39,846 bases of DNA from DIGJ01 sp036658435 (lineage in GTDB: Bacteria > Bacillota > Clostridia > Lachnospirales > Lachnospiraceae), in NCBI GenBank assembly GCA_036658435.1, contig JAVXEO010000013.1, positions 1 to 39,846 of the forward strand, read 5' to 3'. Both the position numbers and the translations under genes were made by a program. Below the pieces are notes generated by a model. That model had not been told where the DNA came from and did not search any database. It worked only from the letters and a program-made list of their open reading frames with translations. Shown here piece by piece: positions 33,750 to 39,846 of this stretch. Each line of letters opens with the position of its first letter. The first letter of the stretch is position 1.

Positions 33750-34049
33750 GAGCAGGGGAGAATAATGTTGGATATAATTAAAACATAATTCTACACAGCC
33801 CATTCCAATGGCAAAGATGGTAAGAAGAACCATAATAAAAATAGCACCGCCATCATATACAATGCGTCCTTCCTTTTCTCTAAAATAAGAAATTAAAACT
33901 TCAATACCCAGAAAAATAAAAATAAGAGGCCAAAGCTTCATGATTAATTCATAAGAAATTTTCATGGAAAAAATATGTGCAGTAAATAAAAGACCAAATG
34001 AAATTAAGGCTGCACCCAAAGTAAAAGTTCCAACTCTACGCGTCTTCAT
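33747..34049 (-). CDS. Small membrane protein, LiaI/LiaF-like transmembrane region
   Basis: A 100-residue protein from the ATG at 34049, chosen because GAGGAG lies about 8 bases upstream, inside the end of the preceding gene. A longer form from 34079 would add MLNKLKRRRN but lacks a binding site. Three hydrophobic helices are visible: GTFTLGAALISFGLLF, LIMKLWPLIFIFLGIEVLI and GGAIFIMVLLTIFAIGMG. The pattern GxxxLGAxLIxFG followed by LWPLIFIFLGIEVL is seen in the N-terminal membrane part of LiaF/LiaI-like and DUF5668 proteins. It overlaps the previous gene by 14 bases, so it belongs to the ECF operon. A role in envelope-stress response is inferred. Confidence 0.78.
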   Translation of the reverse strand: MKTRRVGTFTLGAALISFGLLFTAHIFSMKISYELIMKLWPLIFIFLGIEVLISYFREKEGRIVYDGGAIFIMVLLTIFAIGMGCVELCFNYIQHYSPLL

Positions 34050-34584
34050 GTTTCTTCTCCTCTTCAATTTGTTGAGCAAGGTCAGACTGTTTTCCTTTAA
34101 TTAAACGAATACCAACTAAGATGATAAATACAGCAAGGATAATTTGAGGGACTTTGTTGAGAAAATGGTCAATATAAGCATAATTTTCATAAGGCAGAAA
34201 TTGATACAAAAGGGATGTAAAGTTGGAGAATAAAAGACCAACGCCCATTAGCATACAGACAACCGCAATGATGATACGAAATTTACCCTGTAAGAGAAGT
34301 TGAAGTTCTGAAAAATTCATATTAAATAAATACTCATCATGAATCTTATAAAAATCTTCATCGGACATAGAGTTCTTGTTGTGAGTATCAAAAAAACTAT
34401 AAAACCATAAGACCGGCAGAACAAAAAGAATGGGCCCCATATTTAACATGGTTGCGACAAAGCAAATACCAAAAAAAAGCGTCATAATAGAAATTCCTTG
34501 TTTCATAAATCCTAAATACATGTGTCCTGCTCCGGGAAGACAAGAGAAGCAGAAGGTTAAAAATTTTCTTTTTCTTTTAATCAT
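34036..34584 (-). CDS. Multi-pass membrane protein of the ECF operon
   Basis: A 182-residue protein. It begins MIKRKRKFLTFCFSCLPGAGHMYLGFMKQG, where GAGHMYLG plus the following helix resembles TM2-type membrane modules. Further hydrophobic segments are FFGICFVATMLNMGPILFVLPVLWFYSFF, RIIIAVVCMLMGVGLLF and KVPQIILAVFIILVGIRLI. The tail is charged and cytoplasmic (KQSDLAQQIEEEKKHEDA). It overlaps the anti-sigma gene by 8 bases upstream and the next membrane gene by 14 bases, showing tight translational coupling. The function is not known. It may sense or transmit envelope state to the anti-sigma factor. Confidence 0.82.
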   Translation of the reverse strand: MIKRKRKFLTFCFSCLPGAGHMYLGFMKQGISIMTLFFGICFVATMLNMGPILFVLPVLWFYSFFDTHNKNSMSDEDFYKIHDEYLFNMNFSELQLLLQGKFRIIIAVVCMLMGVGLLFSNFTSLLYQFLPYENYAYIDHFLNKVPQIILAVFIILVGIRLIKGKQSDLAQQIEEEKKHEDA

Positions 34585-35041
34585 TGTAATTACCTCCAGT
34601 TATAGTAGTTTGATTGGTTACAAAAGAGTTCATAGTTTCATTGATTTGAAAAGTAAAGTCACTCAAAGAAGTATTTACATTTTCTAAAAAATCAAAAGAA
34701 ACAGAGGGTTTTTCGATCGGGTAAGAGAGAACCGGCTTATTCCAAAAGCTTGTAAATAAAAGGAAAAGAGCACCACACATACCGGCACAAACCCGTAAAC
34801 TATAAAAAAACAACTGGCTCTTTGGAGAAAGAGGTTTTGTACGAGAAACTTCAATTAAAATTTGCTCCTTCAGATTTCTTGGGGGTGCAACCAGCATTTC
34901 ATCGTGAAAGCTTTCTGCAAACAAAGCAGCGCAGTACGTACATTGAGAGACATGTTCTAGTAGTGCAAGGGATGCAGACTCTCCCAATTGATGGGAATGA
35001 AACTTTTTTAGTGTTTGGGAATCTATATGCTTATTTTCCAT
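34577..35041 (-). CDS. Zinc-finger type membrane anti-sigma factor
   Basis: A 154-residue protein. Residues 1-50 hold a zf-HC2-like anti-sigma domain with the His-x3-Cys-x2-Cys motif HVSQCTYC. A basic linker follows, then one membrane helix (residues about 82-100, FYSLRVCAGMCGALFLLFTSF) and an external segment of about 50 residues. It would hold the adjacent ECF sigma factor at the membrane until a signal releases it. It starts directly after the sigma gene stop (adjacent bases) and overlaps the next gene, so the stoichiometry is set by coupling. Confidence 0.87.
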   Translation of the reverse strand: MENKHIDSQTLKKFHSHQLGESASLALLEHVSQCTYCAALFAESFHDEMLVAPPRNLKEQILIEVSRTKPLSPKSQLFFYSLRVCAGMCGALFLLFTSFWNKPVLSYPIEKPSVSFDFLENVNTSLSDFTFQINETMNSFVTNQTTITGGNYND

Positions 35042-35560
35042 TTATGATATCTCCTTTCTCCATTTGCTTTTTAATAAGCTCTTTGCACGATAAACCTGTG
35101 TTTGTATGGTTTTAACTTTTTTACCGGATTTCATGGCAATTTCTGCAACGGTCATTTCTTCATAAAAATAATAAGTTGCAATGGTATCATAAGGTGGTTT
35201 TAATGTTTGACAAAGAAATAGAATCTGTTCTTTGTCACTTTTCTCTAAATAAGTCTGCTCCGGAGTTGAAATCGGGCTTTCCATAACTTCAAAATAGGTA
35301 TCTTCCGTAGGAAGCGTTCGTTTACCTGCACTTTTGATATAATCCAAACACTTATTTGTGGCAATTCTTGTAATCCAAGCTTTTTCATTTGTCCCATCAA
35401 AGGAGGGGAGGTTTTTGTAAACCGATAAAAATGTTTCCTGGGTTAAATCTTGTGCATCAAATGAGTTATTTGTTATCTTATAACAGATAGAGTATATGAG
35501 ATTCGTATACTGGTTCATTAAATCTGCAAGATATGTATTGACATCTATTTTCTCCACCAC
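35042..35560 (-). CDS. ECF-type RNA polymerase sigma factor, second copy type
   Basis: A 172-residue sigma factor. Region 2 contains YTNLIYSICYKITNNSFDAQDLTQETFLSVYKNL, and region 2.4 follows with KAWITRIATNKCLDYIK. Region 4 is LKPPYDTIATYYFYEEMTVAEIAMKSGKKVKTIQTQVYRAKSLLK, the DNA-binding HTH for the -35 element (given here as the key blocks). The start is taken as GTG at 35560, though GTG at 35557 is equally possible because AAAGG lies very close. It is followed by its anti-sigma factor and two membrane proteins, a typical envelope-stress operon. A candidate ECF promoter upstream suggests self-control. Confidence 0.9.
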   Translation of the reverse strand: MVEKIDVNTYLADLMNQYTNLIYSICYKITNNSFDAQDLTQETFLSVYKNLPSFDGTNEKAWITRIATNKCLDYIKSAGKRTLPTEDTYFEVMESPISTPEQTYLEKSDKEQILFLCQTLKPPYDTIATYYFYEEMTVAEIAMKSGKKVKTIQTQVYRAKSLLKSKWRKEIS

Positions 35561-35572
35561 CTTTTACTTTTC

Positions 35573-35615
35573 GTTTCTCAATATCTATAACGAGAAACTT
35601 TCCAAAAAGTCTTCA
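35573..35615 (-). promoter_or_regulatory. Candidate ECF promoter with inverted repeat
   Basis: On the minus strand, TGAAGA (35610-35615), 17 bases, then CGTTAT (35587-35592). This resembles ECF promoters of the TGAAAC-N16-CGT type. The inverted repeat GTTTCTC/GAGAAAC (35573-35579/35592-35598) overlaps the -10. Confidence 0.4.
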
Positions 35616-35679
35616 AATTTTTTAAAATATGTGTTATCTTTCTAATATATCTCAATTTAAGAAAGAAGAAAACAAGAAA

Positions 35680-36303
35680 ATGAATCAAATAAATTATCAA
35701 AAAAGATTGGAAGAGATAGTGGAAGACAACCAAAAAGAAGGAAAGGTTCCAACACTTTTTTTACATAGCTGCTGTGCACCCTGCAGCAGTTATTGTCTGG
35801 AATATCTATCTCAGTATTTTCAAATTACTGTATTTTATTATAATCCCAATATTTCACCAAAAACAGAATATAGTAAAAGGGTAGAAGAACAAAAATGCCT
35901 AATTGAGACTATGAATCCGCATCTTTTACATAAAGCGATGGTGGAAGAGGGAAGCTATGAACCGGAACGCTTCTATGAAATAGCAAAGGGGTTGGAGAAA
36001 GAACCGGAGGGCGGAAACCGCTGTTTTCAATGTTATGAACTCAGACTAAAAGAAACCGCTATTTTAGCAAAAAAAAGAGGATTTGATTATTTTACAACCA
36101 CCTTATCCATCAGCCCCCTTAAGAATGCCCAAAAATTAAATGAAATAGGGGAAAAGGTGGGGGAAAAAGAAGAAATTTCCTTCCTGCCCTCTGATTTCAA
36201 AAAGAAAAATGGATATAAACGTTCCATTGAACTATCAAAGGAATACAATTTATACCGTCAAAATTATTGTGGCTGCTTATATTCTAAAAATTCAGGTGAC
36301 TGA
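35680..36303 (+). CDS. queH: Epoxyqueuosine reductase QueH
   Basis: A 207-residue protein of the former DUF208 family. The defining cysteines are seen: HSCCAPCSSYC near residue 30, NRCFQCYELRL in the middle and NYCGCLYS at the end. Also present are FYYNPNISPKTEYSKR and FTTTLSISPLKNAQ. It reduces epoxyqueuosine to queuosine in tRNA (the last step), replacing QueG in many anaerobes, with an FeS and a metal site. The ATG at 35680 gives MNQINYQKRLEEI. A more upstream ATG at 35629 has no binding site and adds unrelated residues. Its 3' end overlaps the converging ASKHA gene by 20 bases. Confidence 0.93.
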   Translation: MNQINYQKRLEEIVEDNQKEGKVPTLFLHSCCAPCSSYCLEYLSQYFQITVFYYNPNISPKTEYSKRVEEQKCLIETMNPHLLHKAMVEEGSYEPERFYEIAKGLEKEPEGGNRCFQCYELRLKETAILAKKRGFDYFTTTLSISPLKNAQKLNEIGEKVGEKEEISFLPSDFKKKNGYKRSIELSKEYNLYRQNYCGCLYSKNSGD

Positions 36304-37477
36304 TATATTCCTTTTCAAAATCCGGAGAGTTGGCAAGGTATAAAACCTGGGACTTCTTTTTTATAACAAAAGTGCGAAATTCGGAATCCTTTTGGGTAGC
36401 ATATTTTATGGCACCCAGAAGGGAGGTATTCCCAAGAGGAGTCAGAACATTTTTCCATGAAAGTGGGAAAAGACCGATATCAAAGGCTTTTTCCAAGTTA
36501 GAGGAAGAACCAAAGGCACCAGAAAGATAAACTTTTTTTATGTCCGATTCCCTACAGCCATATTCTTTACAAAGAAGCTGGATTCCAACACGAATAGCAG
36601 ATTTTGCCATTTGTACTTCACGAATATCCGATTGAAAGAACCCAATGCCTTCTTTTCCCTGGGGTGCCTTTGTAACATAAAATCCTTCTGAGAAGTAAGG
36701 CTCTCTTAAAAGTCCGGTAGAATCCATGATTTTATTTTTTAAAAGTTCAGAGGCAAGATCTATGATTCCGCTTCCACAAATACCCACAGGTCTTCCATAC
36801 TCTATGGTTTTAAAGCTTATCTTCTCATCAATAAGGTCAATATGATAAATAGCGCCCTTTATTGCAGCCATTCCATATTTAATATTGCCACCTTCAAAAG
36901 CAGGTCCCGCAGCGGCGGAAGCCGTAAGAATTCGATTTTTATTTCCAAGAGCCATTTCACCATTGGTACCTAAATCAAGAAAGAAAGTAAGCTCCTCCCT
37001 CTGGTCCATATTGATTTGATATAAACCGGAAAGAATATCCCCTCCTATAAAAGCAGAAATGCCGGGAAGTATGGTTATAGGACAGGTCAATTTATCTTTT
37101 CCAAAAATTTCATGGGAAGGCAGTGTAAGGGTATCCAGAAAAACCGGCTCAAAAGGATAGGCTGAAAGGTTTTGACAGGAGTAACCAAGAAGAAGGTGAA
37201 CCATGGTTGTATTAGCGGCAAGAGTAACGGAAGTAATCGAATTTTCTCTAACACCGGCTTTTTCTAAAATACGATCAACTCCTTGTGACAAATTATTTTG
37301 AAGTAAAGAACGGAGCATTTCTCCGGAACCATCCATAGAAGCTTTGATACGGGAAATAACATCAACGCCAAAAAACCGTTGTTGATTTAAGAAAGTTTCT
37401 TCTATTCGTAATCCGGAGAAGTCATCAAAAGCAGCAATAGCAATGGTAGTTGTTCCTACATCAATACATAATTTCAT
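36284..37477 (-). CDS. ASKHA-fold ATPase, DUF4445/RACo C-terminal type, without ferredoxin domain
   Basis: A 397-residue protein. Phosphate-1 motif CIDVGTTTIAIAAF at the very start, NTTMVHLLLG, PGISAFIGGDILSG, the phosphate-2 motif FFLDLGTNGEMALG, the signature AAGPAFEGGNI, ICGSGIIDL, and the adenosine-type VYLSGAFGSS. This is the ATPase part of reductive activators of corrinoid proteins (RACo/RamA-like). Those usually carry a 2Fe-2S or 4Fe-4S domain, which is absent here, so electrons must come from elsewhere or the role differs. AGAGGTG precedes the ATG. It is monocistronic. No corrinoid methyltransferase is nearby. Confidence 0.85.
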   Translation of the reverse strand: MKLCIDVGTTTIAIAAFDDFSGLRIEETFLNQQRFFGVDVISRIKASMDGSGEMLRSLLQNNLSQGVDRILEKAGVRENSITSVTLAANTTMVHLLLGYSCQNLSAYPFEPVFLDTLTLPSHEIFGKDKLTCPITILPGISAFIGGDILSGLYQINMDQREELTFFLDLGTNGEMALGNKNRILTASAAAGPAFEGGNIKYGMAAIKGAIYHIDLIDEKISFKTIEYGRPVGICGSGIIDLASELLKNKIMDSTGLLREPYFSEGFYVTKAPQGKEGIGFFQSDIREVQMAKSAIRVGIQLLCKEYGCRESDIKKVYLSGAFGSSSNLEKAFDIGLFPLSWKNVLTPLGNTSLLGAIKYATQKDSEFRTFVIKKKSQVLYLANSPDFEKEYISHLNF

Positions 37478-37515
37478 AAAAACACCTCTTTTTCCTAAAA
37501 AATTCTACTATGTAT

Positions 37516-37544
37516 ACTTTACTGTAGGATACTGTTTTGGTCAA
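37516..37544 (-). promoter_or_regulatory. Sigma-A promoter of the ASKHA gene
   Basis: On the minus strand, TTGACC (37539-37544), a 17-base spacer and TAAAGT (37516-37521), about 40 bases before the ATG. It is back-to-back with the feo promoter. Confidence 0.5.
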
Positions 37545-37551
37545 GAAGAGG

Positions 37552-37580
37552 TTGACAAGAAGTGGAATAGCGTGTAAAAT
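37552..37580 (+). promoter_or_regulatory. Sigma-A promoter of feoAB
   Basis: Perfect -35 TTGACA (37552-37557), a 17-base spacer and a -10 TAAAAT (37575-37580). Confidence 0.75.
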
Positions 37581-37591
37581 AAAAAAGTAAA

Positions 37592-37606
37592 TGATAACTA
37601 TTATCA
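37592..37606 (+). promoter_or_regulatory. Fur box of feoAB
   Basis: TGATAACTATTATCA matches the 7-1-7 Bacillus-type Fur box TGATAATNATTATCA with one mismatch. It lies just downstream of the promoter -10, over the expected transcript start, so bound Fur-Fe would block transcription. Confidence 0.75.
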
Positions 37607-37622
37607 ATTGGAGAAAAAGCAT

Positions 37623-37844
37623 ATGTATTTAACAGCAGGAAGTATAGGAAACCATTATGAGATTGAACAATTGGAATTGGAAGGAACCATCTTACGCCGT
37701 TTACAAGCATTGGGACTTACGGTAGGAACTAGAATACATGTTTTAAACAATAAAAAGGGTGGCTCTGTAATTTTCATGGTTAGAGGCACTCGTTTGGCAA
37801 CAGGGAAGAAGATAGCAGATAAAATACGTATCAAGGAGGCATGA
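37623..37844 (+). CDS. feoA: Ferrous iron transport protein FeoA
   Basis: A 73-residue SH3-like protein. It has the LRRLQALGLTVGTRIHVL and MVRGTRLATGKKIADKIRI pattern of FeoA. The first residues are MYLTAGSIGNHYEI. FeoA is a small cytoplasmic partner required for FeoB function. The ATG at 37623 has GGAG 9 bases upstream. An earlier TTG at 37608 would overlap that site. It is five bases before the feoB GTG, and AAGGAGG inside its last codons serves feoB. Iron control is expected through the adjacent Fur box. Confidence 0.93.
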   Translation: MYLTAGSIGNHYEIEQLELEGTILRRLQALGLTVGTRIHVLNNKKGGSVIFMVRGTRLATGKKIADKIRIKEA

Positions 37845-37848
37845 ATCA

Positions 37849-39846
37849 GTGAAGGATGTATTAAACGTAGGATTTATAGGAAACCCAAATTGTGGAAAAA
37901 CCACGCTATTTAATGCCTATACAGGAGCAAAGCTAAAGGTGGCAAACTGGCCGGGGGTAACGGTTGAAAAAAAAGAAGGTGCTATGAAATATCATGAGCA
38001 TCATTTTAATCTTGTGGATTTACCGGGTATTTATAGTCTGACTTCTTATACAATGGAGGAAAAACTAAGCAGACAGTATATCTTAGAAGATGAAGTGGAT
38101 GTTATTGTGGACATTGCGGATGCCTCTTGTCTTGAGAGAAACTTATATTTGACATTACAATTAATTGAGCTTGGAAAACCGGTAATACTAGCTCTTAATA
38201 TGATGGATATTGTGGAAGAGCGAGGAATGGAAATTGACCTTCACCGCCTTCCAGAAATGCTGGGAATTCCCTGCATTCCCGTATCTGCCAGAAAAAAAAC
38301 CGGATTGGATATTTTGATGCACACAGTAGCGCATCATAAAACAAAGATGCTGGATAGTAACCTGGAACATCATCATTACTGTTTGGATAAGAAAAGAAGC
38401 GGCAGACATATGCACCAGCATCACAGGGACTATGCCGTGGTATATGAGGACGAAATCGAAGATAAAATTGATAATATCAGTGAACGTCTTTTAAAAAAGT
38501 ATCCCAATATTGTAAATGTAAGATGGCACTCTATAAAAATGTTGGAAATGGATCCAGAAATTATAGAAAAATATCCCATTGAATTAAAAGATATTGTAAC
38601 CCATTCCTATGAAACGGAGATTATTAATCAAAAATATGATTTTATTGAAGAAGTGATTGAGGAAGTTTTAGTCAATAAGGCAACGAAAGAAGAATCCACG
38701 AATAAAATAGACCGTATTTTGACACACCCTATCTGGGGAATGCCAATTTTTCTGGGAATTATGGCAATTGTTTTTTTTCTGACCTTTGCAGTGGGTGATT
38801 TTCTAAAAGGCGGTTTTGAAATTCTCTTAAATGGATTTTCAGATGGAGTGCTGCATATGCTCCAATACATTGGAGCGGGAGAAATCGTAACCTCTTTGGT
38901 AGTGGAGGGAATCATAGCCGGAGTGGGAGGAATTTTATCCTTCCTGCCAAATATATTTATCCTTTTTTTAGCACTGGCAATATTAGAAGATAGCGGATAT
39001 ATGTCAAGGGTTGCTTACGTTATGGATGGACTTATGGGAAAACTTGGACTTTCCGGTCGGGCATTTATCCCTATGCTGCTAGGTTTTGGCTGCACGGTGC
39101 CGGCGATAATGGCGTCTCGTGCATTGGAAGATCCCAAAGACCGGTTTCGCACCATTTTTGTAACTCCTTTTATGTCCTGCAGTGCAAGACTCCCCATTTA
39201 TGTTTTGTTTTCTCAGCTTTTTTTTGGAAGGTATGCTATGTTTGCAGCATTTTCCATGTATATCATAGGATTATCCATTGCTATTTTGGTTGCCATGATC
39301 ATGAATCGGTTTGGCGGAAAAAAAGAAATAAATACATTGCTGATTGAACTTCCGGAATATAAAATACCCAATAAAAGAACGATCTTTATTTACGTTTGGG
39401 AAAAGGTAAGAGATTATTTGACAAAAGCGGGAACGACGATTTTTATTGCCTCTATTATCGTGTGGACCGTTTTGAATTTTGGACCGAAGGGCTTGGTTAC
39501 CGATATGAGTCAAAGTTTTGGTGCCATGCTTGGAAAAGTACTGGTTCCGGTGTTGGTGCCGGCAGGACTTGGTATGTGGCAGATTGTGCTTTCTTTATTT
39601 TCGGGGATTGCAGCAAAAGAAGTGGTGGTTTCCAGCATGGCGGTTTTGTTTGGAATAGGAAACATAAACTCGGCAGTTGGTATGCATACCTTGACCGAAA
39701 TCTTGGCAGAACAGGGATTTACAGCTTTAAATGCTTACGCATTTATGGTTTTCTGCTTACTATATACACCCTGTGTGGCAACCATAGCAACCATAAAAAA
39801 AGAACTAAACTCTGTAAAATGGACCTGTGTATCGGTAATATTTCAA
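37849..39846 (+). CDS. feoB: Ferrous iron transporter FeoB, 3' end outside window
   Basis: 666 codons are open to the window end. The start is GTG at 37849, 9 bases after AAGGAGG. The G domain has GNPNCGKTT (G1), DLPGIYSL (G3), NMMD (G4) and SAR (G5). A linker at residues 158-193 contains ten histidines (HHK, HHH, HMHQHH). The membrane part begins with THPIWGMPIFLGIMAIVFF and includes the first Gate motif (LGFGCTVPAIMASR) and the second near SGIAAKEVVVSS and LLYTPCVATIATIKKE. It imports Fe2+ through the inner membrane. No frameshift is seen. The normal length is about 660-770, so only a few tens of residues are missing. Confidence 0.95.
   Translation, partial: MKDVLNVGFIGNPNCGKTTLFNAYTGAKLKVANWPGVTVEKKEGAMKYHEHHFNLVDLPGIYSLTSYTMEEKLSRQYILEDEVDVIVDIADASCLERNLYLTLQLIELGKPVILALNMMDIVEERGMEIDLHRLPEMLGIPCIPVSARKKTGLDILMHTVAHHKTKMLDSNLEHHHYCLDKKRSGRHMHQHHRDYAVVYEDEIEDKIDNISERLLKKYPNIVNVRWHSIKMLEMDPEIIEKYPIELKDIVTHSYETEIINQKYDFIEEVIEEVLVNKATKEESTNKIDRILTHPIWGMPIFLGIMAIVFFLTFAVGDFLKGGFEILLNGFSDGVLHMLQYIGAGEIVTSLVVEGIIAGVGGILSFLPNIFILFLALAILEDSGYMSRVAYVMDGLMGKLGLSGRAFIPMLLGFGCTVPAIMASRALEDPKDRFRTIFVTPFMSCSARLPIYVLFSQLFFGRYAMFAAFSMYIIGLSIAILVAMIMNRFGGKKEINTLLIELPEYKIPNKRTIFIYVWEKVRDYLTKAGTTIFIASIIVWTVLNFGPKGLVTDMSQSFGAMLGKVLVPVLVPAGLGMWQIVLSLFSGIAAKEVVVSSMAVLFGIGNINSAVGMHTLTEILAEQGFTALNAYAFMVFCLLYTPCVATIATIKKELNSVKWTCVSVIFQ

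Overview
The window looks like a chromosomal segment of an AT-rich, low-GC anaerobic Firmicute, most likely a Lachnospiraceae-type Clostridium. The signs are strong AGGAGG ribosome binding sites, sigma-A promoters, a class B sortase with a SpaA-repeat adhesin, ECF/RsgI-type signalling, a flagellar-type sigma-D promoter and a Fur-boxed feoAB operon. Two 100-N scaffold gaps (4756-4855 and 32509-32608) mark unresolved sequence. No rRNA, tRNA, CRISPR array, transposase or phage gene was seen.

Layout. 1-2437 (minus): a MATE exporter cut by the window edge, then a NarL-type two-component pair. 2622-4632: a small Asn/Thr-rich lipoprotein, a degenerate-HAD/GNAT fusion protein and a MIF-like tautomerase. 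4859-18873: the metabolic core, a divergent gene cluster. The minus arm is a YheO-type regulator, dpaL/ygeX, ygeY and ygeW. The plus arm is ssnA, ygfK, hydA, a MoeA-like molybdopterin-binding protein, moaC, moaA, a MOSC protein and a RidA protein. The ygeW/X/Y-ssnA-ygfK-hydA set is the one historically called selenium-dependent molybdenum hydroxylase-associated. It has more recently been tied to anaerobic purine/uric acid breakdown in gut bacteria. Here it is joined to molybdenum cofactor synthesis genes, but the hydroxylase subunits themselves are not in the window.

19108-26650: a surface module made of an orphan LytTR response regulator, a 1952-residue sortase-anchored adhesin with seven SpaA/CnaB-like repeats, and a class B sortase. 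A pair of 10-bp direct repeats 21 bp apart sits just upstream of the adhesin and resembles a LytTR operator. 26780-30438: asnA, a YtcJ-like amidohydrolase and an SDR oxidoreductase. 30749-32988: an ECF sigma factor with an RsgI-like anti-sigma protein whose tail is an extremely acidic Asp/Lys repeat broken by a scaffold gap. 33071-35560 (minus): a second ECF sigma/anti-sigma operon with two small membrane proteins, followed by an unrecognised 200-residue protein behind a sigma-D-like promoter. 35680-39846: queH, a convergent ASKHA (DUF4445) ATPase, and the feoA-feoB ferrous iron uptake operon, with feoB cut by the window end.

How the parts fit. In the central cluster, YgfK (reductase), HydA (cyclic amide hydrolase), SsnA (amidohydrolase), YgeY (M20 hydrolase), YgeW (carbamoyltransferase) and DpaL (2,3-diaminopropionate ammonia-lyase) read as a stepwise nitrogen-heterocycle degradation route. 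RidA would clear the 2-aminoacrylate released by DpaL. The Moco genes would serve an unseen xanthine dehydrogenase-type enzyme. The order of steps is inference; the gene identities are read from the sequence.
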